Source: JANQOH01 sp965201115
GTDB lineage: Bacteria > Pseudomonadota > Alphaproteobacteria > UBA7887
Assembly (NCBI GenBank): GCA_965201115.1
Contig: OZ241745.1
Span: forward strand, 2,232,001-2,296,000
Length of the DNA: 64,000 bases
Reading direction: 5' to 3'
Positions 1-9,073 of this stretch are shown here, piece by piece (within the stretch, counting starts at the first letter, position 1; each line of letters opens with the position of its first letter). Below the pieces are notes generated by a model. It did no database searches and was not told the origin of the DNA. It saw only the letters and a list, made by a program, of their open reading frames with translations. Made by a program: the position numbers and the translations under genes.

Positions 1-126
1 TGCGTCGAACAACCTGACCGGATGGTAGTTGGGGTGCGAATGCCCGAAGGCGTCTTTCGCATGACGGTACAGATTCTGTCCGTCGAAAAACGCGACAGCG
101 CGCTTTACGGCAGGTTCGTCGGCCAC
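1..126 (-). CDS. NYN-domain (PIN-like) protein, 5' part only
   Basis: Forty-two codons run off the left edge of the window. They start at a GTG (positions 124-126) that follows a GGGGAAG stretch. The peptide has AVAFFDGQNLYRHAKDAF near its N-terminus. This matches the opening strand of NYN domains, where the Asp in FxDGxNLY is a metal ligand of the PIN-like nuclease fold. The complete NYN gene at 51996 has a similar FIDGANLYNAA motif. NYN proteins are putative RNA-processing nucleases; no function can be fixed from this fragment. The rest of the gene lies outside the window. Confidence 0.6.
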   Translation of the reverse strand, partial: MADEPAVKRAVAFFDGQNLYRHAKDAFGHSHPNYHPVRLFDA

Positions 127-140
127 GCTTCCCCCGCCGA

Positions 141-270
141 GGCATAACCCCTCGGGGGCCGGTTCGGCGGAAAGCCGAACCGGCAAGTCCCGAGGGGACC
201 AAGTGCGCCTGTTGTACCGACGCCTTTCGGGCTCGTCAAGCCCGATTCGCACCGCCGGAGAAAAAACCGA
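141..270. repeat. Structured ~130-bp repeat, copy 1
   Basis: The unit begins with a two-part hairpin. The outer arms are CCCCTCGGG and CCCGAGGGG, and the inner arms are CCGGTTCGGC and GCCGAACCGG with a GGAAA loop. It continues with ACCAAGTG, then GTCAAGCCCGATTCGCA, and ends in an A-run followed by CCG. Copies 2 and 3 follow the same plan. Confidence 0.75.
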
Positions 271-275
271 CGGGC

Positions 276-405
276 GGCATAACCCCCCGGGGGCCGGTTC
301 GGCGGGAAGCCGAACCGGCAAGTCCCGGGGGGACCAAGTGAGTCTACAATGCCGACGCCGCCGGGGCCGTCAAGCCCGATTCGCATCGTCGGCAAAAAAA
401 CCGCG
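276..405. repeat. Structured ~130-bp repeat, copy 2
   Basis: This has the same layout as copy 1. Here the outer arms read CCCCCCGGG and CCCGGGGGG, so a T-A pair of copy 1 is replaced by a C-G pair. The inner hairpin CCGGTTCGGC/GCCGAACCGG is unchanged. The paired change suggests that base pairing is maintained. Confidence 0.75.
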
Positions 406-787
406 GCGAACGCGGCGCGCGGCAGCCGATTGAACGCGCCGCCCCACCGCTGCGCGCCGACGCCATCCCGTGCCCGCACGGCTGCGACTGCGCGCTGGAC
501 CGTGCGCCGATTACCGCCCTCGACAAGCGCGATGCAATTGGGCGGGTGCTACCGCACGAGATGGCTTGCGATTAGCCGCCGGAAAGCCCCGAGGGCTCGG
601 CCTCGCTCATGATCGCCAACCTCGCATTGCCGCAACAAACGCGGACCCGTCGGGACGGACGGCGGAGGCGGGAGCGGGGCGTACTGCCTCGGGGCGAATG
701 ACGCCCATATATGCGCCCGCAGCCGCGCTGTCAACCCCGGTTCGCGCCACGGACACAAAACGGCGCCCGCACGGGGCGCGCAAACAG
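406..787. other. Non-coding spacer
   Basis: Between repeat copies 2 and 3 I see no convincing gene, RNA gene or promoter. The open frames here have no family resemblance and lack ribosome binding sites. Confidence 0.5.
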
Positions 788-919
788 GCGGGATAACCCC
801 TCGGGGGCCGGCCCGGCGGGAGCCGAACCGGCAAGTCCCGAGGGGACCAAGTGCGCCCACGGTACCGGCGCCGCCGGGGCCGGTCAAGCCCGATTCGCAT
901 CGCGGGCGAAAAAAACCGC
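788..919. repeat. Structured ~130-bp repeat, copy 3
   Basis: The outer arms CCCCTCGGG/CCCGAGGGG are intact. The left inner arm has changed from CCGGTTCGGC to CCGGCCCGGC, so the inner stem is weakened. The downstream GTCAAGCCCGATTCGCAT and A-run are conserved. Confidence 0.7.
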
Positions 920-951
920 GGCGAGCGCGCGCTCGCCGCGGAGCGAGCCTG

Positions 952-1482
952 TCAGTCCATCAGGATGTGCAGCTCGACGGGGCCGAAGACCTCGCTTTCG
1001 CGGCGGCCCGGCAGTTCGGGGTATTCCGCCCAAACGCGGTCCTGGTATTCCGCCGGGAGCTCGGCGGCCGCGTCGGCGTACTGCGCGCGCAGCTTGAAGC
1101 GCAGCTGGCTCATCGACTTCGGGTCGTCGGTGTTGATGCAGGTGGGGCCGTGGCCGCCGAACTCGGCGCCCCCTTCGGTGACGCACCATTCGGGCTGCGG
1201 GCTGGCGGCGCTGCTGACCGTGAGCAGGAAGATGGCGCTCTGCCCCGCCTCGGGGCCGCCGTGGACGTCGAGCACCGCGTAATGCGCCTTCTCGATCCAG
1301 CCGTCATCCATATCCTCCGGGATGCCCGTCAGGAACAGCGAATAGCTGGGGTAGAGGCCGCCGAAATAGAGGCGGGCCTCTTCGGACCTGATGGTCATGG
1401 TTTCTTCGGCGCAGGCGGCGGCCGCGCCGAAGCCGATCGCGCCCGCGAGTGCGGCGGACGCCATATGACGCGCAAGTCGCAT
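952..1482 (-). CDS. Small secreted protein of unknown function
   Basis: The product has 176 residues. I chose ATG 1480-1482 because an AAGGAGAAG Shine-Dalgarno sequence lies just upstream and the peptide opens with a good Sec signal (MRLARHMASAALAGAIGFGA, then AAACAEE). The mature part is acidic and holds only two cysteines, in PEWCVTEGG and GPTCINTD, which may form a disulphide. I do not recognise the family. It lies downstream of the amidohydrolase on the same strand, 123 bases away, with a strong hairpin in the gap. It could be co-transcribed with it or separately controlled. Periplasmic location is inferred from the signal peptide alone. Confidence 0.75.
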   Translation of the reverse strand: MRLARHMASAALAGAIGFGAAAACAEETMTIRSEEARLYFGGLYPSYSLFLTGIPEDMDDGWIEKAHYAVLDVHGGPEAGQSAIFLLTVSSAASPQPEWCVTEGGAEFGGHGPTCINTDDPKSMSQLRFKLRAQYADAAAELPAEYQDRVWAEYPELPGRRESEVFGPVELHILMD

Positions 1483-1542
1483 CGTCTTCTCCTTGTGTCG
1501 GTCGGGGCGTAGTCGAACGGGTAGCGAGCCTTGCCGGCCCTG

Positions 1543-1579
1543 CCCGTCCGGGCGCCGCAAAGGGCGGCGCCCGGACGGG
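1543..1579 (-). terminator. Intercistronic perfect hairpin
   Basis: Sixteen-base arms CCCGTCCGGGCGCCGC (1543-1558) and GCGGCGCCCGGACGGG (1564-1579) pair perfectly around a 5-base loop. There is no T-run. It sits just after the amidohydrolase stop and before the small secreted protein, so it may terminate transcription or stabilise mRNA ends. Confidence 0.55.
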
Positions 1580-1605
1580 GGTAGGCGGGCTCCCGATGCG
1601 GGCGC

Positions 1606-3117
1606 CTAGGCGCGGCGGACGTATCCGTAGCGCTTGTTGCTCGGGCCGTCGCCGGTTTCGCGGAAGTCGGCGGCGAGCTTGCCGATGCGGTCTTCCGAGA
1701 AATCCGGGAGCTTCGGCATGTTGGTCGCGCCTTCCATGTCGAGGCCGTAGATGCGCGCCGAGTTGAGGCCGAAGATCGCCTGCTTGGTGAGGCTGTCCGG
1801 TCCGCCGAGCGACGGCAGGTCGTATTTCTCCTGCATGTCCTCGGGCACTTCGAGCCGGCGCATGGCCTCGATCTGCCATTGCGGCGAGCCGTACCAAACG
1901 GTGTCGCTGCCCCAGACCACGTGGTCGGCGCCGAGGCCCTTGACGAGCGAGCCGACGAACGCCGCCGAGAAGCGCGGATGCGCGACCGCGGAGTTGGCGA
2001 AGGTGGTGCCGAGCTCGCCATAGACGTTGCTCACCCCGAACTCTTCCGGGATGCGGACGAGCTCGTCGGTCCACTTCATCTCGCCGGTGGCCTCGAACTC
2101 GGCCCACATCTGGTCGGGCAGCTCGAGGAACGCGCGCAACGCCGAGTGGTATATGACGAAGTTCATCTCCGGCCAGTCCTGCGCCGCCTTGCCGACATCC
2201 CAGCACGTGGCGTATTCCCACACGCCCCGGAACGACTGCTCGTAGTCCGGCGGGAGCAGGCCCTTGTGGATGCAGATGGTGTTGATGCCCGCCTTCAGCG
2301 ATTTCTCGTAGAAGGGGTACATCACCTCTTCATCGTCGAGCCGCCACGGGTATTTCGACGGGGCGAGCGGGTCGCCGATCGTGTAGGACTTCCACGAGTT
2401 GGGCTTCAGCTCGGCCATCGCGCGCTCGGCTTCCTCCATCCAGCCGGGCTGGCCGGGGGTAATGACCGAGTGGCCGAGCATGCGCCGCGAGCCCGCGAAA
2501 TCGTTGATCATGTCGCGCGCGCGCACGATCTGGTCGTTCGACAGCAGCCACCACGTGGGGTCGTCGAACGGCGCGCCCGACAGCAGCGACATCTTGGTGT
2601 CGCTGTTGTACCACAGCTCGCGGATGTAGTTCTCGAACTTGTAGCGTTCGAGGGTGACGCCTTCTTCCTTGAGCTTGGGGTTCCAGTGTTCGGCGGCGAA
2701 CTCGCCGAGGCCGAGAATCGCCTCGTGCGCGAAATCGTCGCGCAGGAAGTGCGTCTGGTCGTCGAAGATGAACTGGCCGGCCAGCGCGTTGGCGCGTTCG
2801 AGCATCATCTCCGGGTCGCGCGCCTCGGCGTCGGCGACGCGGAAGGCGTCGGTGCCGTAAATTTCCTTCATCGCGAGGAAGGCGGCGGCCATGCCGCAGC
2901 TGGTCTGCAGGAACTGGCGCCGCGACAGGCCGAGATATTTCGCGTTCTCCTCGGCGAGCTCCTTGATGCGGGCCTCGACCTGCTTCTGCTTCGCCGACTG
3001 TTGCGGCGGCAGGTATTCTCCGTTCGAAACGATCTGGGTCGGCACCGGGGAATCGAACTCGAGATTCTCGGCGCCCTCGACGAGTCGCTGCTCGCGTTCG
3101 CTGAGCCATGACGACAT
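1606..3117 (-). CDS. Amidohydrolase-2 family metal-dependent hydrolase, Tat-type signal
   Basis: The product has 503 residues. The start ATG (3115-3117) follows GGGAGGA at good spacing. A twin-arginine stretch, LSRRQFLQTSCGMAAAFLAM, lies at residues 64-83, after an unusually long hydrophilic N-terminus. This suggests folded export to the periplasm. The rest fits the PF04909 TIM-barrel hydrolases: DQTHF near residue 120 as the D-x-H metal motif, NTICIHKGL and NFVIYHSAL supplying later histidines, and VVWGSDTVW supplying the catalytic aspartate. Members hydrolyse or decarboxylate small cyclic or carboxylated compounds; the substrate cannot be read from the sequence. The gene is divergent from dprA, with a 146-base spacer for both promoters. 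Confidence 0.85.
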   Translation of the reverse strand: MSSWLSEREQRLVEGAENLEFDSPVPTQIVSNGEYLPPQQSAKQKQVEARIKELAEENAKYLGLSRRQFLQTSCGMAAAFLAMKEIYGTDAFRVADAEARDPEMMLERANALAGQFIFDDQTHFLRDDFAHEAILGLGEFAAEHWNPKLKEEGVTLERYKFENYIRELWYNSDTKMSLLSGAPFDDPTWWLLSNDQIVRARDMINDFAGSRRMLGHSVITPGQPGWMEEAERAMAELKPNSWKSYTIGDPLAPSKYPWRLDDEEVMYPFYEKSLKAGINTICIHKGLLPPDYEQSFRGVWEYATCWDVGKAAQDWPEMNFVIYHSALRAFLELPDQMWAEFEATGEMKWTDELVRIPEEFGVSNVYGELGTTFANSAVAHPRFSAAFVGSLVKGLGADHVVWGSDTVWYGSPQWQIEAMRRLEVPEDMQEKYDLPSLGGPDSLTKQAIFGLNSARIYGLDMEGATNMPKLPDFSEDRIGKLAADFRETGDGPSNKRYGYVRRA

Positions 3118-3263
3118 CGTTGGGTCCTCCCGTTTTCCGTTGCGTTGCGTGCGCGGGGTTGCGCGCGCCGCACAATGGCGCGCCCCCGCAGCTGAGTCAA
3201 ACGCCGCCGCGGCGCCCGGCGCGGCGGTTGACAGGATTCGGGCGGCGCGGCCAACGTGCGGGC

Positions 3264-4400
3264 ATGAGCGACGATTCGCGCCGGTTGACCGACGAGGAGC
3301 GGCTCGACTGGCTGCGGCTGTGGCGCAGCGAGCATATCGGGCCGCGCGCCTTTGCCGACCTGTTGCGCCTGTGCGGCGGCGCCGGCGCGGCGCTGGAGCG
3401 CCTGCCGGAACTGGCCCGGCGCGGCGGCCTGCGGCGGCGCGCGCGCGTTTGTCCGCGCGCCGACGCCGAACGCGAGCGCGACGCGCTGGCCGCCGCCGGC
3501 GGGCGCTTCGTCGCGGCGTGCGAGCCCGGCTATCCGCGCGCGCTGGCGGAGATCGACGACCCGCCGCCCATCGTCGCCGTCCTGGGGCGGCTCTCGCTGT
3601 TCGAGCGCGAGGCGGTAGCGGTGGTCGGCGCGCGCAACGCGTCGGCCGCCGGCGGGCGTTTCGCGCGCGGGCTGGCGGCGGAACTCGGCGCGGCGGGTTA
3701 CGCGGTCGTATCCGGCCTGGCGCGCGGGATCGACGCGCAGGCGCATCTCGGCGCCCTCGAGACCGGCACCGCGGCGGTCGTCGCCGGCGGCGCCGACGTC
3801 GTCTATCCGCCGGAAAACGCGGATTTGTATGCGCGCATCGTCGAGTCCGGCGCGGTGCTCTCCGAGCAGCCCTTCGGCGCGATCGCCACGGCGCGGCATT
3901 TTCCGCGCCGCAACCGCATCGTATCGGGCCTGTGCGCCGGCGTGGCGGTGGTGGAGGCGACGCCGCGGTCGGGGAGCTTGATCACGGCGCGGCTGGCGGC
4001 GGAACAGGGGCGCGAGGTGTTCGCCGTGCCCGGCTCGCCGCTCGACCCGCGCCATCGCGGCACGAACGGCCTGATTCGCGACGGCGCGACGCTGATCGAG
4101 TCCGCCGACGATGCGATCGCGGCGTTGAACGGCCTGCGCCACGACCGCACCGCGCGCCGGGGCTTCGGGGCCGCCGAGCCTTTCGCGTGCGGGGAGTCGA
4201 TCGCGCCGGCGGAGGGCGCCCCCGCGGATGCGGCGCGGCGCGCGGTTCTCGACGCGCTGGACGCCGCGCCCATCGGTGTTGACGAACTGGTCCGCCAGTG
4301 TCACTTACCCGCTTCGGCGGTCATGACGGCGGTGCTCGAACTCGAGCTCGCGGGCCGCGTTGCGCGCCACGGGCCCGGGCGGGTCTCGGCGGCGGGCTGA
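3264..4400 (+). CDS. dprA: DNA-processing protein DprA
   Basis: DprA binds incoming single-stranded DNA and loads RecA during natural transformation. The product has 378 residues from ATG 3264; the open frame extends upstream but without family similarity. An N-terminal helical region is followed by the Rossmann-like core (about residues 84-300) with GARNAS at 122-127, SGLARGIDAQAHLGAL, a phosphate-binding SGSLITA stretch and FAVPGSPLDPRHRGTN. A C-terminal winged helix (about 310-375) has the IGVDELVRQ...VMTAVLELELAGRV pattern of the DprA WH domain. It is followed 30 bases later by topA, a common bacterial neighbourhood. Confidence 0.93.
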   Translation: MSDDSRRLTDEERLDWLRLWRSEHIGPRAFADLLRLCGGAGAALERLPELARRGGLRRRARVCPRADAERERDALAAAGGRFVAACEPGYPRALAEIDDPPPIVAVLGRLSLFEREAVAVVGARNASAAGGRFARGLAAELGAAGYAVVSGLARGIDAQAHLGALETGTAAVVAGGADVVYPPENADLYARIVESGAVLSEQPFGAIATARHFPRRNRIVSGLCAGVAVVEATPRSGSLITARLAAEQGREVFAVPGSPLDPRHRGTNGLIRDGATLIESADDAIAALNGLRHDRTARRGFGAAEPFACGESIAPAEGAPADAARRAVLDALDAAPIGVDELVRQCHLPASAVMTAVLELELAGRVARHGPGRVSAAG

Positions 4401-4430
4401 ACGCGCGGCGCGCCGCCGCGCAAACGGAGG

Positions 4431-7157
4431 ATGCGCGCATTGGACGTTGTTGTCGTCGAGTCGCCGGCCAAGGCCAGAACCATCGAAAAATATCTCGGGC
4501 CGGATTTCGCCGTGGTGGCGACCTATGGCCATGTCCGCGACCTGCCGCCGCGCGACGGCTCGGTGCGCCCCGACGAAGATTTCGCCATGGACTACCAGGT
4601 CGAGTCGAACTCGACGAAGCATCTCAACGCGATCGCTGAGGCGGCGCGCAAGGCCGACCGGATGCTGCTCGCCACCGACCCCGATCGCGAGGGCGAGGCG
4701 ATCTCGTGGCATGTGCGGGAATACGTGCGCGGCCTCCGCGGCCTGCGCCGGCTCGACGTGCGCCGCGTCGTGTTTCACGAGGTGACGCGCTCGGCGGTCG
4801 GCGAGGCGGTGGGCAGCCCGCGCGACATCGACATGGACCTCGTCAACGCACAGCAGGCGCGCCGCGCGCTCGATTACCTGGTGGGCTTCACGCTCTCGCC
4901 GGTGCTGTGGCGCAAGGTTCCGGGCAGCCGCTCGGCCGGCCGCGTGCAGTCGGTGGCGCTGCGGCTGATCGTCGAGCGCGAAATGGAGATCGAGGCGTTC
5001 CGCCCGCGCGAATACTGGACCGTTTCCGCCGCGCTCGAGACCGCGTCCGGGGAGCGGCTGACAGCGCGTCTGGCGAGCCTGGAGGGCCGTGCGCTCGGCA
5101 AGTTCGATCTCCCGTCGCGCGCCGACGCCGAACGCGCGGCGGAGGCGGTGCGCGCGCGGCGCTTCGCCGCCGCCGAGGTCGAGCGCAAGCAGGTGCGGCG
5201 CTCCCCCGCCCCGCCCTTCACCACCTCGACCCTGCAACAGGAGGCGTCGCGCAAGCTCGGCTTCGCCGCGCGCCACACCATGCGCGTGGCGCAGCGCCTG
5301 TACGAAGGGATCGACATCGGCGGCGAGGCGGTGGGGCTCATTACGTACATGCGCACCGATTCGGTGGCGCTGGCGAAGGAGGCGGTCGGCGCGCTGCGGC
5401 GCGCCGCGGGCGCGCGCTTCGGCGCCGGGCGCGTGGCCCCGAAACCGCGCGCGTTCCGCAACCGCGCAAAGAACGCGCAGGAAGCGCACGAGGCGATCCG
5501 CCCCACCGACCCCGCGCGCCTGCCGGCCGCACTGCCCTTGGGCGCGGACGAGAAGAAACTCTACGAACTGATTTGGCGCCGCGCCGTGGCCTGCCAGATG
5601 GCCGACGCGAAAATCGACCGCGTGCGAATCGATTTCGCCTCGCCCGACGGCGCCGCCGTGTTGCGCGCCACCGGGTCGACCGTGGCGTTCGACGGCTTTC
5701 TCGCCGCCTACGCCGAGGGCCGCGACGACCCGGCGGACGACGACGACGAAGGGAAGCGCCTGCCGAAGGTCGCGAAGGGCGAGGCCGCGGAACTCGGCGA
5801 GGTCGCGCCCGCGCAGCATTTTACCGAGCCGCCGCCCCGCTACAGCGAGGCCTCGCTGGTACGCAGGATGGAAGAGCTGGGAATCGGCCGCCCCTCCACT
5901 TACGCGAGCATTATCTCGGTGCTGCAGGACCGCGACTATGTAACGCTGGAGCGCAAGCGCTTCGTGCCCGAGGATCGCGGGCGGCTCGTAACGGCGTTTC
6001 TCGCCAATTTCTTCGAGACCTATGTCCGCTACGATTTCACGGCGGACCTGGAGGATCGCCTCGACCGCATCTCGCGCGGGGAACTGGAGTGGAAGGCGGC
6101 GCTGCGCGAGTTCTGGACCGGCTTTTCCGCCGCCGTGGAGGATATCGGCGAGCTGCGCGTGCGCGATGTTCTCGAGCGGCTCGACGAAGTTCTGGGGCCG
6201 CATATTTTCCGCGAAGCCGAGCCGGACGCCGACCCGCGCGCCTGCCCCCGCTGCGGGAACGGGCGCCTGGGCCTGAAACTCAGCCGCCACGGCGCGTTCA
6301 TCGGCTGCGCGAACTACCCGGAATGCCGCTATACGCGGCAGCTCGCGGGCGACCGCGCCGACGACGAAGGCCCGCGCGTCCTGGGCATGGACGATGAGGG
6401 GCGGGAGATCGCCCTGCGCAAGGGGCCTTACGGCCATTACATCCAGCGCGGCGAGGCGAAGCCCGGCGAAAAAAAGCCCCAACGGGTCTCCATCCCCAAG
6501 GGGTTCGACCCGGCGGATCTGGCGCTGGAGACCGCGCTCGGCCTGCTCTCCCTGCCGCGCGAGGTGGGCGCGCATCCCGAGACCGGCAAGGCGATTGCGG
6601 CGGGCATCGGCCGCTACGGCCCGTATCTGCGCCACGACGGCGCCTACAGGTCTTTGCCCGAGGGCGACGACGCGCTGACGATCGGCCTCAACCGCGCGGT
6701 GGCGCTGCTGGCGGAGCCCGCCCGCGGCCGCCGCCGCGCCGCGCCCGAACCGCTGCGGACGCTCGGCAAACACCCCGACGACGGCGTCGAAGTGGCGGTG
6801 TTCGAGGGCCGCTACGGCCCCTACGCCAAACACGGCCGCGTATTCGCCGGCTTGCCCGGCGACGCCAGCCCCGAGAGCGTGACGCTCGAAACCATGCTGC
6901 CGCTGCTGGCGGAAAAGGCCGCGAAAGGCGCAGGCGCGCGGCGCAAACGAACCGCCGCCAAGACCGCGAAAACGGCAAAAACCGCGAAGGCCGCCAAACC
7001 CGCGAAGACTTCGAAGACCGCGAAAAGCGCGGCTTCGGCGGCGAAGGCGAAGAAGACCGCCGGGCGCGCGAAACCCGCGGCGAAGAAGGACGCGCGCGCG
7101 GGCGCCGCGCGCGGCGCTTCGGAAAAACGCGAGACCGGCGCAAGCGCGGGCGGATGA
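4431..7157 (+). CDS. topA: DNA topoisomerase I
   Basis: This type IA topoisomerase relaxes negative supercoils. The product has 908 residues, and the ATG follows GGAGG closely. The N-terminal Toprim domain begins VVVVESPAKARTIEKYLG and carries LATDPDREGEAISWH. The active-site tyrosine is Tyr306 in GLITYMRTDS. A single C4 zinc motif (CPRCGNGRLGLKLSRHG then GCANYPEC) is followed by three C-terminal repeats marked by GPYGHYIQ, GRYGPYLRH and GRYGPYAKH. The last ~85 residues form a Lys/Ala-rich tail (KTAKTAKTAKAAK) typical of alphaproteobacterial TopA. The stop overlaps the start of rnr by 4 bases, so the two are translationally coupled. Confidence 0.95.
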   Translation: MRALDVVVVESPAKARTIEKYLGPDFAVVATYGHVRDLPPRDGSVRPDEDFAMDYQVESNSTKHLNAIAEAARKADRMLLATDPDREGEAISWHVREYVRGLRGLRRLDVRRVVFHEVTRSAVGEAVGSPRDIDMDLVNAQQARRALDYLVGFTLSPVLWRKVPGSRSAGRVQSVALRLIVEREMEIEAFRPREYWTVSAALETASGERLTARLASLEGRALGKFDLPSRADAERAAEAVRARRFAAAEVERKQVRRSPAPPFTTSTLQQEASRKLGFAARHTMRVAQRLYEGIDIGGEAVGLITYMRTDSVALAKEAVGALRRAAGARFGAGRVAPKPRAFRNRAKNAQEAHEAIRPTDPARLPAALPLGADEKKLYELIWRRAVACQMADAKIDRVRIDFASPDGAAVLRATGSTVAFDGFLAAYAEGRDDPADDDDEGKRLPKVAKGEAAELGEVAPAQHFTEPPPRYSEASLVRRMEELGIGRPSTYASIISVLQDRDYVTLERKRFVPEDRGRLVTAFLANFFETYVRYDFTADLEDRLDRISRGELEWKAALREFWTGFSAAVEDIGELRVRDVLERLDEVLGPHIFREAEPDADPRACPRCGNGRLGLKLSRHGAFIGCANYPECRYTRQLAGDRADDEGPRVLGMDDEGREIALRKGPYGHYIQRGEAKPGEKKPQRVSIPKGFDPADLALETALGLLSLPREVGAHPETGKAIAAGIGRYGPYLRHDGAYRSLPEGDDALTIGLNRAVALLAEPARGRRRAAPEPLRTLGKHPDDGVEVAVFEGRYGPYAKHGRVFAGLPGDASPESVTLETMLPLLAEKAAKGAGARRKRTAAKTAKTAKTAKAAKPAKTSKTAKSAASAAKAKKTAGRAKPAAKKDARAGAARGASEKRETGASAGG

Positions 7158-9073
7158 CCCCGCCGCGCGGCGCCGGCGGCCTGCCGCCGGTATTCGTCGC
7201 CGAGATCGCCGGCCTCGACGAGAGCGGCTTGCCCCTCGCCGCCCCCGTGCGCTGGAGCGGCGACGGGCCGCGTCCGCGTTTCGCGGTGTCGGAGCCGCGC
7301 CGCGGCCGGTCGCGCGCGCCCGGCGACGGCGACCGCGTTCTGGTGCGCCGCAAGGGCGGCGGAAGCGTCGAAATCCTCCACAACATGGGCTCGCGCCCGC
7401 GCCGCATCGTCGGCGTGTGGGAGCCCGCGCGCGACGGCGGCGGCGGAGGCTTCGTGCGCACGGCGGAGCGCGGGCGGCGCGGCGGCGTCCGCGTCGCGCC
7501 CGGCGCGGAAGGCGGCGCGCGGCCCGGAGATCTGGCGGTCGCGGAACTGCCCCGCGGCGCGCCGCCGGGCCGTGTGATCGAAGTCATCGGCCCGCCCGAC
7601 AGCCCCGGCGCGGTCGCCCGCGTCGCGCTCGAGCGCCACGGGATTCCGCGCGTATTCCCGCCGGATGCGCTGGCCGAGGCCGGCGCGGCCCGGCCCGCGG
7701 CGCCGGAGGGCCGCGAGGACCTGCGCTGCCTGCCGTTCGTCACCGTGGACGACGAGGACGCGCGCGATTTCGACGACGCCGTCTGGGCCGAACCCGCGCC
7801 GGAGGGATGGCGAATCGTCGTCGCCATCGCCGACGTCGCGCACTATGTGCGGCCCGGAAGCGCGCTCGACCGCGAGGCGCGCCGGCGCGGCAACTCGGTC
7901 TATCTTCCCGACCGCGCGGTTCCGATGCTGCCCGAGGCGCTGTCCGGCGACCTGTGCTCGCTGCGTCCGGGCGCGGATCGCCCATGCCTTGCTGCGCATA
8001 TACGGATCGGGCCCGACGGCGCGCCGCGGCAATGGCGTTTCGCGCGCGCCGCGATTCGCTCCGCCGCGCGGCTGACTTATCGCGAAGCGCAGGAGCGCGG
8101 GCCGGACGACCCGGCGCTGGCCGCGCTGTTCGGCGCATTCGCGGCGCTGCGCCAGGCGCGCCGGGCGCGGCGCGCGCTGGATTTCGACCTGCCCGAACGG
8201 CGCGTTCTCTTCGATTCCGCCGGCGCGGCGCGCGCTGTCGAACCGCGGCCGCGCTACGACAGCCACCGGCTGATCGAGGAGTTCATGATCGCCGCGAATG
8301 TCGCGGCGGCGGAAACGCTGGCTGAGCGCGGCGCGGGCGTGTTGTTCCGCGTTCACGACCGCCCGCCGCGGGACAAGGCGGAGTCGCTGCGGATAGTCCT
8401 GACCGGGCTGGGCTATCCGGCGCCGCCGCGCGGGCGGCCGCTCGCGCCGGAAAGTATCGAGGCCATCGTCGCGCGATCGCGCGGGCGGCCGGAAGAAACC
8501 GCCATCGCCGCCGCGCTGTTGCGCGCGCAGTCGCGCGCCGAGTACAGCCCGCGCAATATCGGGCATTTCGGCCTCGGCCTGCGCCGCTACGCGCATTTCA
8601 CGTCGCCGATTCGCCGCTATGCGGATCTCGTCGTGCATCGCGCGCTGATCGCCGCGCTCGGGCTGGGCGCGGGCGGCGCGGCGGCGGAAGAGGACGCCGC
8701 GCTGGCGGATCTCGGCGCGGCGCTGTCCGACGCCGAGCGCCGCGCCGCGACCGCCGAGCGCGGCGCGATCGACTGTTTCGCGGCGCGTCTCCTGGCGCCG
8801 CGCGTCGGCGAGGAGTTCGAGGCGCGCGTCGTCGGCATCGTGCGATTCGGCGCGTTCGCCGCGCTGGAAGGGACCGGCGCGGAAGGCTTGGTCCCCGCGC
8901 GCGCGTTCGGCGAGCGCATGCGTTTCGACGCCGCGCGCGCGCGGCTCGTCGGCCAGCGGAGCGGCGCGGAGCTCGGCGTCGGCGCGCCGCTGCGCGTAAC
9001 GCTGGCGGAAGCCGACCCCGTGGCGGGAACGCTCCGCTTCGACCTCCCCGACCCGCGGGCGCCGTGGCGCTGA
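7154..9073 (+). CDS. rnr: Ribonuclease R (RNB family 3'-5' exoribonuclease)
   Basis: This is a processive 3'-5' exonuclease that degrades structured RNA. The product has 639 residues, about 100-150 shorter than usual: the N-terminal winged-helix domain is missing and the protein opens in the cold-shock part (GDRVLVRRKGGGSVEIL). The RNB core has the metal-binding aspartates in VDDEDARDFDDAVWAE and the signature GHFGLGLRRYAHFTSPIRRY then ADLVVHR. A C-terminal S1 domain follows (FEARVVGIVRFGAFAAL). The start overlaps topA by ATGA. The MFS gene start overlaps the 3' end by 10 bases. Confidence 0.9.
   Translation: MTPPRGAGGLPPVFVAEIAGLDESGLPLAAPVRWSGDGPRPRFAVSEPRRGRSRAPGDGDRVLVRRKGGGSVEILHNMGSRPRRIVGVWEPARDGGGGGFVRTAERGRRGGVRVAPGAEGGARPGDLAVAELPRGAPPGRVIEVIGPPDSPGAVARVALERHGIPRVFPPDALAEAGAARPAAPEGREDLRCLPFVTVDDEDARDFDDAVWAEPAPEGWRIVVAIADVAHYVRPGSALDREARRRGNSVYLPDRAVPMLPEALSGDLCSLRPGADRPCLAAHIRIGPDGAPRQWRFARAAIRSAARLTYREAQERGPDDPALAALFGAFAALRQARRARRALDFDLPERRVLFDSAGAARAVEPRPRYDSHRLIEEFMIAANVAAAETLAERGAGVLFRVHDRPPRDKAESLRIVLTGLGYPAPPRGRPLAPESIEAIVARSRGRPEETAIAAALLRAQSRAEYSPRNIGHFGLGLRRYAHFTSPIRRYADLVVHRALIAALGLGAGGAAAEEDAALADLGAALSDAERRAATAERGAIDCFAARLLAPRVGEEFEARVVGIVRFGAFAALEGTGAEGLVPARAFGERMRFDAARARLVGQRSGAELGVGAPLRVTLAEADPVAGTLRFDLPDPRAPWR

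Noticed and set aside
105..479. Secreted repeat protein on the minus strand over the left-edge repeats
   Set aside because: The frame only follows the periodic non-coding repeats. Copy-to-copy changes preserve stem pairing, not amino acids.
4305..6833. 842-residue minus-strand frame opposite topA
   Set aside because: It is a mirror of topA codons with no family similarity and no ribosome site.
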